Shown piece by piece: positions 44,750 through 54,226 of a DNA stretch of 64,000 nucleotides. Below the pieces are notes generated by a model that saw only the letters and a list, made by a program, of their open reading frames with translations, made no database searches and was not told the origin of the DNA. The stretch spans positions 775,297 to 839,296 of the forward strand of contig NZ_HF954537.1 of assembly GCF_000455225.1 (NCBI RefSeq). The letters run 5' to 3'. The first letter of the stretch is position 1. The number at the start of each line of letters is the position of its first letter. The stretch is from Megasphaera massiliensis (GTDB lineage Bacteria > Bacillota > Negativicutes > Veillonellales > Megasphaeraceae). A program made the position numbers and the translations under genes.

Positions 44750-44779
44750 AAAGGTAAGAAGCGAAGGCTCCTTACCTTT
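44750..44779 (-). terminator. Hairpin between rpsB and tsf
   Basis: Stem AAAGGTAAG / CTTACCTTT with a 12-nt loop in the 107-nt gap. No long T run follows, so it may attenuate rather than stop transcription. Confidence 0.5.
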
Positions 44780-44815
44780 ATGTATAACCATTTAATTCTC
44801 AGAGAATAAGTTGTC

Positions 44816-45553
44816 TTATTCTGCAGCTGCTTCTTCCGTCGTTTCTTCAGCTGCACCGGCTTCAGTCTGGTTGCCCTGGTTGCCTTCGAGGACAGCGTCA
44901 GCAATTTTGCCGGTCAAGAGTTTTACGGCGCGGATAGCGTCATCGTTGGCCGGAATCGGGTAGTCGATAACGTCGGGATCGCAGTTGGTGTCAACCGTAG
45001 CGATGATAGGGATGTTGAGTTTGCGAGCTTCTGCAACGGCGATTTCTTCCTTTTTCGGGTCGATGATGAACAAAGCATCAGGGAGCTTCTTCATATCTTT
45101 AATACCGCCGAGGTATTTCTGAAGTTTTTCCATTTCATGTTTGAGGAGCGTAACTTCTTTCTTCGGCAATACTTCGAAAGTGCCGTCTTCAGCCTGTTTT
45201 TCCAACGTTTTCAAGCGTTTTACGCGTTTTTCAATCGTCTGGAAGTTGGTGAGCATACCGCCGAGCCAACGTTCGTTAACGAAGTACTGGTTGCAGCGTT
45301 CTGCTTCGCTCTTAATCGATTCCTGAGCCTGTTTTTTCGTGCCTACGAATACGATTTTGCCGCCTTCAGCTGCCAAATCGCGGACAAAATTGTAAGCTTC
45401 GTCCATTTTCTTAACGGTTTTCTGCAAGTCGATGATGTAGATACCGTTACGTTCGGTGAAGATGAAACGAGCCATCTTCGGGTTCCAACGGCGGGTCTGG
45501 TGACCAAAATGAACGCCGGCTTCCAATAATTGTTTCATAGATACTACTGCCAT
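44816..45553 (-). CDS. rpsB: 30S ribosomal protein S2
   Basis: S2, 245 residues. It has [57 protein letters not shown] and [15 protein letters not shown] Glu/Ala-rich acidic tail follows. The start at 45553 has AGGAGG 11 nt upstream. It opens the rpsB-tsf-pyrH-frr block and has its own promoter and a 130-nt leader. Confidence 0.97.
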   Translation of the reverse strand: MAVVSMKQLLEAGVHFGHQTRRWNPKMARFIFTERNGIYIIDLQKTVKKMDEAYNFVRDLAAEGGKIVFVGTKKQAQESIKSEAERCNQYFVNERWLGGMLTNFQTIEKRVKRLKTLEKQAEDGTFEVLPKKEVTLLKHEMEKLQKYLGGIKDMKKLPDALFIIDPKKEEIAVAEARKLNIPIIATVDTNCDPDVIDYPIPANDDAIRAVKLLTGKIADAVLEGNQGNQTEAGAAEETTEEAAAE

Positions 45554-45680
45554 AATGTGTGATTCCTCCTGTTTTTTCCTCCGCCCGGTCATCGCCCATC
45601 TTCACCCGTATTCCTAAGAAACGGGCACAGTGCTGGACTCGCCAAGCGTGTGTATTTTGAATCTTGGTATTCAAACCTTG
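45554..45680 (-). promoter_or_regulatory. rpsB 5' leader, possible S2 autoregulatory element
   Basis: A gene-free 130-nt leader lies between the promoter and rpsB. It contains a CCCGT / ACGGG stem with an 11-nt loop and further GC-rich pairs close to the Shine-Dalgarno. S2 leaders are known to bind S2 in several phyla. Assignment here is by position only. Confidence 0.35.
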
Positions 45681-45683
45681 AAT

Positions 45684-45712
45684 ATTATATCACATCTCCC
45701 CATGGAGGGCAA
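45684..45712 (-). promoter_or_regulatory. Promoter of rpsB
   Basis: TTGCCC (45707-45712), a 17-nt spacer and TATAAT (45684-45689), with TG one base before the -10 box. Confidence 0.72.
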
Positions 45713-45748
45713 GAGGTGAAGTACTGCTTCCCTGCCTGCAAGATGCGC

Positions 45749-45778
45749 AAAAAGGGACCCGCCGCAGCAGGCCCCTTT
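45749..45778 (-). terminator. Terminator of the ppk / 3D-domain genes
   Basis: Stem AAAGGG...GCC / GGC...CCCTTT has one unpaired base per side and TTTTT on the minus strand, 11 nt after the stop. Confidence 0.7.
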
Positions 45779-45789
45779 CCTGGCACATA

Positions 45790-46791
45790 TTATTGTAAAA
45801 TATAGACCGGTACCATGCGGCGGCCAAAGGCCATGCAAACATCGTAGTCTTCCATGCAGAGATCGATGCGGTTGCCGAGGATGGCACCGCCTGTATCTTC
45901 GGCACGGGCTACGCCGTAACCGGGAATGTATACCGTCGAGCCTAAGGGTATGACGTTGGGGTCTACGGCAACGACGCCATAGCGGGCACGGGTTCCCATG
46001 CGGGTAATCCCCAATCCGTCTCCATCGGTAGGCAAATAAGCCGTCGCTTCCATGGCGATGACTTTTTGGTAATGCGAAATGGAACCGGTGTTGATTTCAA
46101 CCGTTGCCTTGGTGCCCACTTTGCGGACCATAGGCTGCATTTCTGAAATGAGCTCTGTTGAAATCGTCTCTTTATCGGCAACCTGACCGTCGACGCTGAC
46201 GATGTTCAACTTCACTCGCTTGCGGCCGTTTTGCCCTTGCTGGACAACTTGTTCTTCCCCCTGCCCTAAGTTTTCATCGGGAATACTTTCTACAGCATAG
46301 GGTACGACGTCATCTTCCGTAATCGTCTTGCGCGAGACGTTGCCGATGACGATGTTTTGTCCGGCCTGGAGGGGCTTTTGAATGTCGCCGTAAGGGCGGT
46401 ATTTTTCTTTTGAATACCCGTACTGCTCGGCTACTTCCTGGGTATTGCGCTTAGCCGTATACACCGTCTGCGATTGGCCCCTGTAGACGAGGGTCACGGG
46501 AATGGCCCGGCGTACTTTGACGTAACTGCCGTCGTCGAGTTCCGCCGTCGACATGGTGACTTCGTCATGATTCCCCATCTCGATATTATACTCACGCAGC
46601 AAGGCATCTGCATTGACGGCATGGGTATACACCTGGCGGGTCGTCCCGTCGGCCACAAGGGTTACCGACTTTCCTTTATCGATGAAGCCGGTCAGCGAAA
46701 CGAGGACCAATAAGGCAATCATGGTCGCATACATCTGCGTGATCGGCCCTCTTCGCTTAAAGCTCAGTATACTGAATTTTTTCCACTCCAT
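45790..46791 (-). CDS. Cell-wall protein with DUF348, G5 and 3D domains (YabE-like)
   Basis: The 333-residue protein has a signal-anchor helix (about 18-36). Two DUF348 repeats follow (about 42-80 and 98-140: VTLVADGTTRQVYTHAVNAD, IPVTLVYRGQSQTVYTAK). A G5 domain comes next (about 150-230), then a C-terminal 3D domain with MEATAYLPT, GVVAVDPNVIPLGSTVYI and AEDTGGAILGNRIDLCM, which carries the three conserved Asp. Related proteins are lytic transglycosylase-like cell-wall remodelling enzymes. It follows ppk by 57 nt. Confidence 0.9.
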   Translation of the reverse strand: MEWKKFSILSFKRRGPITQMYATMIALLVLVSLTGFIDKGKSVTLVADGTTRQVYTHAVNADALLREYNIEMGNHDEVTMSTAELDDGSYVKVRRAIPVTLVYRGQSQTVYTAKRNTQEVAEQYGYSKEKYRPYGDIQKPLQAGQNIVIGNVSRKTITEDDVVPYAVESIPDENLGQGEEQVVQQGQNGRKRVKLNIVSVDGQVADKETISTELISEMQPMVRKVGTKATVEINTGSISHYQKVIAMEATAYLPTDGDGLGITRMGTRARYGVVAVDPNVIPLGSTVYIPGYGVARAEDTGGAILGNRIDLCMEDYDVCMAFGRRMVPVYILQ

Positions 46792-46848
46792 GCCATGCCT
46801 CCTAAAACGTTTCTTACCATTTTAGCAAAGGCCGCAGGCATTGTCAAT

Positions 46849-49017
46849 TTAGTTGTCGCCCTGTTCCGTCGGATCCGTCGGACGCGGGCGAAGGACGATA
46901 TTGCGCAGCTTCCGCACTTCACGCTTGCGGTGTGCCGGAAGTTTTTCCGCTTCACGCTGGCAGGTATCCTGGGCATTAACCGCTTTTCCTGTTCGTTCGT
47001 CAGCCAGATAACGGTACGAACCGTCTTGATTCATGGCGTAGGCTTTGACGTTGTCATCAAAATAGAGTTTCAGGATATGTTTAATCTGTTCTTTATGAGG
47101 TGCAAACTCAACAGGCGTCATCAATTCGACGCGTTCATTCAGGTTTCGCGGCATCCAGTCAGCCGAGGAAATGAAGACGTCTTCACTGCCGCCGTTATAG
47201 AAGTAGAATAAGCGGCTGTGTTCCAGGAAGCGGCCGACGATGCTGTGGACTTCAATGTTGTCACTGATGCCGGGGAGGCCCGGACGAAGGACGCAGATAC
47301 CGCGGACGATGAGGTGGATCTTGACGCCGGCTGCCGAGGCTTCATAGAGTTTAGCAATGACTTCTTTATCGAGGAGCGAATTCATCTTAGCGACGATGAG
47401 CGCTTTTTTCCCGGCTTTGGCCCAAGCGATTTCCTGGTCGATTTCCTGATAAATGGTTTCCCGCAGATTCAACGGTGCCACAGCCAGTTTATTCCATTCC
47501 GGAGGATCGGAATAGCCTGACAAGAGGTTAAAGAAAGCCGACGCGTCGACTCCGATGAGGGTATTAGACGTCAAGATACCGACGTCAGTATAGATGCGGG
47601 CCGTCTTGCCGTTATAGTTGCCCGTTGCCAGGTGGACATAGCGGCGGATACCGTCCTCTTCCCGGCGGACGACGAGGGTGATCTTCGAGTGTGTCTTGAG
47701 CCCCATAATACCGTAAATGACGTGGCAGCCGGCTTTTTCCAGCTTACGGGCCATGAGAATGTTGTTTTCTTCGTCAAAGCGAGCCTTGACTTCCATCAGG
47801 ACCGTGACCTGCTTGCCGTTCTCGGCCGCCTGAGCCAGGGCTGCGATGATCGGCGACTGACTGCTGACGCGGTACAGGGTCTGTTTAATGGCCAAAACGT
47901 CGGGATCGATAGCGGCCTGATGGATGAAGTATTCTACCGTTTCAAAGGTTTCATACGGGTGGTGCACCATGATATCCCGTTCGGCAATGGCCGACCAGAT
48001 ATCGGTACTGCCCATGGCCGCCAGTTCCGACGACGGCTGTGGTTTTACCGGCGGATAGCGCAGTCCGTCGAAGCCTTCGATGCCGACGAAGGAGAAGAAT
48101 ACCTTGCAGTCAAGGGGCCCCGGGATATAATAGATATCCCGTTCTTCCAGCTGCAATTCGTCGCGCAGGAATTCGCGGATCATGCGGCTCGAGGAAGCTG
48201 CCAGCTCGAGGCGAACGGCTGCCCCCTTGCGGCGTTTTTTCAAACTCTTTTCTACTTCGACCAACAGATCTTCTACGTCATCGTCGATAGCAAGGTCAGC
48301 GTCACGGGTAATCCGGAAGGGAGCCACTTCTAAGATCTCACAACCGAGGAAGAACCGATCGGCATAGGCCGCGATGATGTCTTCCAAAAAGAGGAACTGA
48401 TGGCCTTCGGCCTGCTCTCCCACAGGCGACACGCTCTGGGGAACTTCGATGATGCGGTTAATGACCGACGACGGCACCGGCAGGATGGCCGTCTTGACCG
48501 ACGGATCCCCGTGCTTGCGGCGAAGGAGGACGGCCAAGTCCAGATTCAGGCTGGACAAGAACGGGAAAGGATGGCTGGAGTCAACGGCCATGGGCGTAAC
48601 GACGGGATAGATTTCGCGGCCGAAGAACTCGTCGAGCCACATATGCTGGTCTTCGTTGAGCTCGTCGACACCGATAAAGTGAATGCCGTGATCCTGTAAT
48701 TTCTGCTGAATACCATCGTAATAGCGGTACTGGTCGGCGACGAGTTCGTGGACCATGGACTGGATGGCATCGAACTGTTCCGCCGGGGTCATGCCGGCAA
48801 TATCGATATGTCTGACACCACTTTCGACGAGGTGTTTGACACCGGCGACGCGAATCATGAAGAATTCATCCAAGTTCGAAGAAGCAATGGCGATGAAATT
48901 CAGCTGTTCCAACAAAGGGTTCGACGGCACGATAGCTTCGCGCAAAACCCGTTCGTTGAATTTGATCCACGTACATTCGCGATTTAAATAATATTGAGCA
49001 TCTGTAAAATCTGGCAT
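46849..49017 (-). CDS. ppk1: Polyphosphate kinase 1
   Basis: PPK1 makes polyphosphate from ATP. The 722-residue protein has the N-terminal helical domain, with RECTWIKFNERVLREA and ASSNLDEFFMIRVAG. Two phospholipase-D-like catalytic halves follow, with MGLKTHSKITLVVRR (phospho-acceptor His) and FLEHSRLFYFYNGG (second His), and ADWMPRNLNERVEL. A basic tail of about 40 residues ends the protein. It starts 7 nt after the degenerate ppx gene. Confidence 0.97.
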   Translation of the reverse strand: MPDFTDAQYYLNRECTWIKFNERVLREAIVPSNPLLEQLNFIAIASSNLDEFFMIRVAGVKHLVESGVRHIDIAGMTPAEQFDAIQSMVHELVADQYRYYDGIQQKLQDHGIHFIGVDELNEDQHMWLDEFFGREIYPVVTPMAVDSSHPFPFLSSLNLDLAVLLRRKHGDPSVKTAILPVPSSVINRIIEVPQSVSPVGEQAEGHQFLFLEDIIAAYADRFFLGCEILEVAPFRITRDADLAIDDDVEDLLVEVEKSLKKRRKGAAVRLELAASSSRMIREFLRDELQLEERDIYYIPGPLDCKVFFSFVGIEGFDGLRYPPVKPQPSSELAAMGSTDIWSAIAERDIMVHHPYETFETVEYFIHQAAIDPDVLAIKQTLYRVSSQSPIIAALAQAAENGKQVTVLMEVKARFDEENNILMARKLEKAGCHVIYGIMGLKTHSKITLVVRREEDGIRRYVHLATGNYNGKTARIYTDVGILTSNTLIGVDASAFFNLLSGYSDPPEWNKLAVAPLNLRETIYQEIDQEIAWAKAGKKALIVAKMNSLLDKEVIAKLYEASAAGVKIHLIVRGICVLRPGLPGISDNIEVHSIVGRFLEHSRLFYFYNGGSEDVFISSADWMPRNLNERVELMTPVEFAPHKEQIKHILKLYFDDNVKAYAMNQDGSYRYLADERTGKAVNAQDTCQREAEKLPAHRKREVRKLRNIVLRPRPTDPTEQGDN

Positions 49018-49024
49018 AATTATC

Positions 49025-50569
49025 TTATCCTTTCACTAATTTCGTCGAAATGCCAAAGACTTCGGAAAAGTTGACAGCCATCTTCATATAGGTCCAGCGT
49101 TCCAAAGAAATATCGGAATCGGCCGTATAATAGACGATCAATTCATCTTCACCGAGTTCGGCCCGAAGATCACTGATTTTGCCTAAATGGCTCTTATCCA
49201 AAGAGTCAGCCAGTCGGAAAATAGCCGTTAATTTTGCGGTAATGACTTTCTGACGGGGTGTCAACTCGTGATAGACGGCCGATGACTCCTGCAAAGTCCC
49301 ATCGAAGGCGTAATACAAGACGGCGGCCAGGATCTGTTTTTCATCGTCGGCCAAGCCGAAGATATCCGTCTCTCCGATGAGGTTATACGTACAGAGATTG
49401 TGTTTGCGGATATTGATAAATTTACCCGTTTCATGAAAAATCGCAGCCATCTGCAACAAGTATTTCGTTTCATAACGAAGACCGATGAATTTGTACAGGG
49501 CCTCAAAGAGAACGTTGCAGTAGCCTTCGATTCGTGTCGAATGGATGGAATCGTACAAGTATTTATTCGCCATGCGGCGCATCATATCGAGGCGCAGGGC
49601 CTGTAGTTTTTCTATGTAAGGATGCTTCGTTTTTTGAGCCACATAGTACATCGTGTAGCCTTCAGTAAAGGTCGTCGGCATGACGACCAGCATGTCGATG
49701 TCCACCAGCCGAAGGAGTTCATAGTACAAGAGAATCGTCGGCATAATGACGTTGGCCAGGTTCTGCGACAAGCCGAAACGCTTCATGAGTTTAAAAGGGG
49801 TAACGCCTTTTAAAGAATAGATGAATTGACGCAGTTCCTGCGCCGTAATCAGGAACAAGCCGTCGTCACTGGCCTTACCCATGATCCGTGCGATAAGGCT
49901 GCCGCCTCGGCCGGAGAGGACGATATACTTGATATCGTACTGCTGAACGCCCTTCCACAAGGGGTACAAGGTGCCGTAAATGTACTCGCGGACCGCCGTC
50001 GGGAAGGTCAGCTCGTTGCGCTGCTTTTCGGTAAAGTTTTCCAAGATGCGCAGAGAACCGATGTTGATATTCTGCTGGAACAAGAGGTGGTCTTTCTTCC
50101 AGCCCGTCAGGCCAACGCCGCCGGATGTGATGTCGAGCAGCATAACTGCCTTGTCGGCAAAGTTGAATTTCCCTTTCAGCACATTATAATAAAGACCAAA
50201 GAACTTGTAGAAAATCTCCTTGGTCATGTGGGTTACTTCAACGTGGAACCCTGTGCGGATACGAATCTGGTCGAGGACATTAATCAAATTATCGGCTTCA
50301 CTGATAGCCGTCGTCGATAAAACGCGAACGTCCTTTACATCATAGTCGCGAAGCAGCTGTCGGAATCCCAGTAAGACCTGGCAAATTTCATTCAGTGATT
50401 GAAAGCTGACGTGGCGGCTCTGAAATACCATTTCGCCATATTTTACTTCTTGAGCTACGTTTTCGATGATCTCCATATCGTCGAGCGATGAATAAGAGAT
50501 GATTTTCATCGTCATATTGACCGTACCGAGATGGATGATACCCAAAACATTCCGGGTCTTTTTTTCCAT
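49025..50569 (-). CDS. Degenerate Ppx/GppA-HD paralogue
   Basis: The 514-residue protein has the Ppx/GppA fold followed by an HD-type domain, colinear with the canonical Ppx on the other strand. Key motifs are altered. The phosphate-loop region reads GIIHLGTVNMTMKIIS instead of the usual IDLGSNS, and LLDITSGGVGL replaces DLGGGSxE. The HD pair reads IFHETGK (His-Glu). The Glu of TKEIFYKFFG aligns with the catalytic Glu. It may be a regulatory pseudoenzyme acting with PPK1, 7 nt downstream. Start at 50569 has GGGGAG upstream. Confidence 0.85.
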   Translation of the reverse strand: MEKKTRNVLGIIHLGTVNMTMKIISYSSLDDMEIIENVAQEVKYGEMVFQSRHVSFQSLNEICQVLLGFRQLLRDYDVKDVRVLSTTAISEADNLINVLDQIRIRTGFHVEVTHMTKEIFYKFFGLYYNVLKGKFNFADKAVMLLDITSGGVGLTGWKKDHLLFQQNINIGSLRILENFTEKQRNELTFPTAVREYIYGTLYPLWKGVQQYDIKYIVLSGRGGSLIARIMGKASDDGLFLITAQELRQFIYSLKGVTPFKLMKRFGLSQNLANVIMPTILLYYELLRLVDIDMLVVMPTTFTEGYTMYYVAQKTKHPYIEKLQALRLDMMRRMANKYLYDSIHSTRIEGYCNVLFEALYKFIGLRYETKYLLQMAAIFHETGKFINIRKHNLCTYNLIGETDIFGLADDEKQILAAVLYYAFDGTLQESSAVYHELTPRQKVITAKLTAIFRLADSLDKSHLGKISDLRAELGEDELIVYYTADSDISLERWTYMKMAVNFSEVFGISTKLVKG

Positions 50570-50979
50570 TATTCTCCCCACTTTTCTAAACAATATCCTC
50601 GCAGTTACGCGGAGGCTACTTCTATTATACATGAAAGTTAGTTTGGTTATGTATATTTTTTGTAAAAAATCATCGTTTTTCTTTACATTTATCTTTCATT
50701 GTTTCCTGTACAAGGACATAAAAAAACGTCTGCTTTTCCGCCGAAAGGAAGTTATTCGATCCGCTGTCAATGCGTATTTATCCCAGTTTTTTCTCAAATT
50801 GGCCAATGGATAAACGCCTTGTTATAACCAGGGTTCCATAAAACAAAAAAAGCAGATATCCGCATAATGCGGACAAAAAAGTTAGTGTGAAGGAATTTTT
50901 CTTTTTTTTACTAATTTATTTGTAGTATAATAGAACGGATAACCGATTCCGGTAAACATATAGAGAAATGAGGTATATC
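50570..50979. other. 410-nt gap between divergent ppx genes
   Basis: No gene is seen. A TATAAT at 50624-50629 (minus) faces the degenerate ppx and one at 50926-50931 (plus) faces ppx, neither with a good -35 box. A short stem TCCGCA / TGCGGA near 50858-50872 is flanked by A runs. Long T/A tracts fill the rest. Confidence 0.5.
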
Positions 50980-52515
50980 ATGGAAAAATTAGCCATTATC
51001 GACTTGGGCTCCAACTCCATACGTTTCGTCGTCATGCAAATCACAGACAACCAGTCCTATTCCCTGCTGTATCAAGAAAAAGAAGCCATCCGCTTAGGAC
51101 ACGGTCTGAACCAAACCGGCGCACTCAGTGAAGAAGGGATTCAGCGGGCTTTGACTTGTCTCCATGTCTATAAACATATTATGACCGTTCTCGGCATCAA
51201 GGAATGTCGTGCCGTCGCCACGGCGGCCGTCCGCAATGCCAGCAACGGCGAAGAATTTCTAAAGCGCGTCAATGACGAAACGGGCATCACCATGAACATC
51301 ATCACCGGTGAGCGCGAAGCCTACCTCGGCTATTTAGGCGTCATCAATACCATTGCCATGAAGGACTTTCTCCTCTTCGACTTAGGCGGTGCCAGCGTCG
51401 AAATGACCTTAGTCCAGGACGGCGAAAACATTCATTCCATCTCCCTCCCCATCGGGGCCGTTACCTTGACGGAAAAATTCAACACCCAGGGCAACCCCGA
51501 CGAGGAAGCGATTGCGGCCTGCTTGAAATATATCCGCAAAAAGATGAATGAAGTCGAATGGCTCCCCCATATCAACCTGCCCATTATCGGAATCGGCGGC
51601 ACGGCACGTAACATTGCCAAAATTGACCAGCGGGCTACGAATTATGAGTTATCGAAACTCCACAATTACATCATGCCCTTAGAACACTTTGAAAACATCT
51701 TTGAAACCCTCTCGACCCATTCCAGTGCCAACCGTAAGAAGATCCCCGGCCTTTCCAGCGACCGCTCAGATCTCATCGTCGCCGGCGCTGCCGTCATCAA
51801 AGCCATCTTCGATGTAACCGGCAGTTCGGAAATGGTCGTCAGCGGCTGCGGTCTCCGCGAAGGCTTATTCTTTGAATACTATGCGTCGTACTGCAACCTG
51901 CCGTCACCTCGTTTCGACGACATCCTCGACTTCAGCGTCAAGAATTTTATCGGCACCCTTAACGGCTTTATTTTAAACAAGGGACACTATGAGCAGGTCA
52001 CGCGCATTGCCACCCAGCTTTTCGACGAGCTCCAGCCCCTCCATGGCTACGGCGAACGCGAACGACTGCTGCTGCAGACAGCGGCCCGTCTCCACGACGT
52101 CGGCAAGATCGTTAACTTTTACGACCATGCCCGCCATTCGGCCTTCATGATTTCCCAAGCCCCGCTTTACGGCCTCACGCAAATCGAACAGATCCTGACC
52201 GGTTTCATCGCCGGCTTCCACCACGGCATCAGCCGCAAAATTCTCCGGGCGTACCGCTATGACCACATGGCCTCGGCCGAAGACTGGGTCATGATCCGCA
52301 AGCTGTCGACCATTTTAGCCTTGGCCGAAGCCTCGGACCTCACGTACGAACAAATCGTCACCGATGTCGACGTCACCATGGCCGAAAACGTCGCCGTCGT
52401 CATCTTATCCACCAAGCCCGACTCGACATATAACGCCGCCGATTACGAAATGAAGCAACTGAACAAGCAATTTAAAAAAGAATTTGGCGCCTCCCTGTTA
52501 TTGGTCTGGCGATAA
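50980..52515 (+). CDS. ppx: Exopolyphosphatase / Ppx-GppA phosphatase with HD domain
   Basis: Canonical Ppx of 511 residues. It has LAIIDLGSNSIRFVVMQI, GEREAYLGYLGV (catalytic Glu), LLFDLGGASVEMTL and GIGGTARNIAKI. A C-terminal HD domain reads ARLHDVGKIVNFYDHARHS. It degrades polyphosphate and/or pppGpp. The start at 50980 has GAGG 6-7 nt upstream; an ATG at 50968 has none. It is divergent from its degenerate paralogue and ppk1. Confidence 0.94.
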   Translation: MEKLAIIDLGSNSIRFVVMQITDNQSYSLLYQEKEAIRLGHGLNQTGALSEEGIQRALTCLHVYKHIMTVLGIKECRAVATAAVRNASNGEEFLKRVNDETGITMNIITGEREAYLGYLGVINTIAMKDFLLFDLGGASVEMTLVQDGENIHSISLPIGAVTLTEKFNTQGNPDEEAIAACLKYIRKKMNEVEWLPHINLPIIGIGGTARNIAKIDQRATNYELSKLHNYIMPLEHFENIFETLSTHSSANRKKIPGLSSDRSDLIVAGAAVIKAIFDVTGSSEMVVSGCGLREGLFFEYYASYCNLPSPRFDDILDFSVKNFIGTLNGFILNKGHYEQVTRIATQLFDELQPLHGYGERERLLLQTAARLHDVGKIVNFYDHARHSAFMISQAPLYGLTQIEQILTGFIAGFHHGISRKILRAYRYDHMASAEDWVMIRKLSTILALAEASDLTYEQIVTDVDVTMAENVAVVILSTKPDSTYNAADYEMKQLNKQFKKEFGASLLLVWR

Positions 52516-52530
52516 AAACTTATACATGCC

Positions 52531-52572
52531 AAAGGGGCTGTCTGTGAACGTCATTCACGGACAGCCCCTTTT
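52531..52572. terminator. Bidirectional terminator (ppx / thiC)
   Basis: Long stem AAAGGGGCTGTC...GTGAA / TTCAC...GACAGCCCCTTT with a CGTC loop between the convergent genes. Confidence 0.9.
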
Positions 52573-52593
52573 ATAATGGGTGATTTTATGTAA

Positions 52594-53895
52594 TTAGCGG
52601 ATCGATACGTCTTCACCGGCCAGGATGCGTTTCATGGTACGAGCCGGGCACATCTTGCCGCACATCGTGCAGGTCCCTTCGCATTCGGGCTTGCTCGATT
52701 CATAATACCGGCGGGATTTTTCCGGATCGATAGACAGGGCAATCATGGTGTCAAAGTCGACTTCGACGCGGGCCTTGCTCATAGCGTCGTCCCATTCCTG
52801 GGCGCCGGGAATACCTTTGACGAGGTCGGCGGCGTGAGCTGCAATGCGGGCAGCGATGATACCTTCCTTAACGTCTTCGACGGTCGGCAGGCGCAGGTGT
52901 TCTGCCGGCGTAACGTAGCACAGGAAGTCGGCACCGCTCGATGCCGCAATGGCACCGCCGATGGCACTGGTAATATGGTCATAGCCCGGAGCGATATCGG
53001 TAACCAAAGGCCCGAGGACGTAGAACGGAGCCCCGTGGCAGAGTCTTTTTTCAAGCTTCATGTTAGCAGCGATTTCGTTGAGCACCATATGGCCCGGGCC
53101 TTCGATCATGACCTGGACATTGTGGTCCCAAGCCCGTTTCGTCAGTTCGCCGAGGGTAATGAGTTCTTCGATCTGAGCGGCATCGGTCGCATCGTGGGTA
53201 CAGCCGGGACGACAGGCATCGCCGAGGCTCAAGGTGACGTCATATTTTTCACAGATGTCGAGGAGGCGATCGTAATATTCATAGAAAGGATTTTCCTGGT
53301 CATTCATTTCCATCCAGGCAAAGAGGAGCGAGCCGCCGCGGGAGACGATGTTAGTCAGGCGCGGATTGTCTTTGATACGCTGTGCCGTCTTGCGGTTCAT
53401 GCCGCAGTGGATGGTCATGAAGTCGACGCCGTCTTCGGCGTGCTGTTCGACAACAGAAAAGAATTCGTCGACGCTGATGTCTTTCAGGTCTTTATCGAGC
53501 ATGCCGACAGCGTCATACATGGGAACGGTCCCGATCATGGCCGTCGACATTTTGACTAATTTGCGGCGGAAGTCCCGAGTCTTACCGAAGTTCGACAAGT
53601 CCATGATGGCTTCGGCCTTCATATCGATGGCGTTCTGCACCTTCTGCAGTTCTTCTTCATGGTTGTTGTGTTCCGGCGAAACGCCTAAGTTGACGTTGAT
53701 CTTGGTGCGGCAGTCCTGGCCGACGGCTTCAGCCGACAGGCTTTCATGCATCTTATTGGCCGGAATGGCGACCTTGCCGCTGGCGACGAGGGCCATCAGT
53801 TTTTCAATAGCCATCTTTTCCTTTTCAGCGACGACCTTCATCTGCGGCGTGACGATTCCCTTGCGGGCCGCATCCATTTGTGTTGTGTAATCCAT
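52594..53895 (-). CDS. thiC: Phosphomethylpyrimidine synthase
   Basis: ThiC rearranges aminoimidazole ribotide into the thiamine pyrimidine, using radical SAM chemistry. The 433-residue protein has the short form typical of Firmicutes, with [49 protein letters not shown] and [13 protein letters not shown]. The C-terminal cluster motif is CTMCGKMC. It is a single gene under a TPP riboswitch; no other thi gene is in the window. Confidence 0.97.
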   Translation of the reverse strand: MDYTTQMDAARKGIVTPQMKVVAEKEKMAIEKLMALVASGKVAIPANKMHESLSAEAVGQDCRTKINVNLGVSPEHNNHEEELQKVQNAIDMKAEAIMDLSNFGKTRDFRRKLVKMSTAMIGTVPMYDAVGMLDKDLKDISVDEFFSVVEQHAEDGVDFMTIHCGMNRKTAQRIKDNPRLTNIVSRGGSLLFAWMEMNDQENPFYEYYDRLLDICEKYDVTLSLGDACRPGCTHDATDAAQIEELITLGELTKRAWDHNVQVMIEGPGHMVLNEIAANMKLEKRLCHGAPFYVLGPLVTDIAPGYDHITSAIGGAIAASSGADFLCYVTPAEHLRLPTVEDVKEGIIAARIAAHAADLVKGIPGAQEWDDAMSKARVEVDFDTMIALSIDPEKSRRYYESSKPECEGTCTMCGKMCPARTMKRILAGEDVSIR

Positions 53896-53932
53896 TATAA
53901 AATCCTCCTATATAGAAAATGACGATTGCCAC

Positions 53933-53970
53933 AAAAAAAGCCCACCGCGCGGCCTCCGCAGGTGAGCTTT
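53933..53970 (-). terminator. Riboswitch expression-platform terminator (thiC)
   Basis: Stem AAGC-CACC-GCG / CGC-GGTG-GCTT (with small mismatches) is followed by T7 on the minus strand, between the TPP aptamer and thiC. Confidence 0.85.
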
Positions 53971-53983
53971 ATAATCCCGTAAA

Positions 53984-54064
53984 GCTTCCCTCCGGCGGCA
54001 TTATCCGCATCAGGTAAAGGGTCAAGTGTAATCCAGCACTTTTCTCAGCCCGAAGGCTCCCCTA
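53984..54064 (-). promoter_or_regulatory. TPP riboswitch (THI element)
   Basis: The minus strand has AGGGGAGCC, GGCTGAGA, GACCCTTTACCTGATGCGG, GGATAATGCCGCC and GGAGGGAAG, the conserved TPP aptamer order. It lies upstream of thiC and its terminator. Confidence 0.95.
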
Positions 54065-54087
54065 GCTTCTTTTATGTATCTTAAAAT

Positions 54088-54116
54088 ATTATAGTATGCC
54101 CGGCCAAAAAATGCAA
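54088..54116 (-). promoter_or_regulatory. Promoter of thiC
   Basis: TTGCAT (54111-54116), a 17-nt spacer and TATAAT (54088-54093) on the minus strand, about 20 nt before the aptamer. Confidence 0.65.
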
Positions 54117-54189
54117 TACTTCTGTAACATTCTAAGTAGACAAATGTCCTGATTTTCTTTTGGGAGTGGATATGTTCTGTCAGATATGA

Positions 54190-54195
54190 TATAAT
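54190..54195 (+). promoter_or_regulatory. Extended -10 promoter of the SIMPL-domain gene
   Basis: TGATATAAT gives an extended -10 (TG one base before TATAAT) 32 nt before the ATG. The -35 region is poor. Confidence 0.5.
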
Positions 54196-54226
54196 CGATA
54201 CAATCATTACAAAGGAGGTTATTTAC

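Noticed and set aside
50499..50813. 104-residue plus-strand ORF in the ppx gap
   Set aside because: Low-complexity Phe/Leu/Lys sequence from T/A tracts, starting inside the opposite gene with no ribosome-binding site.
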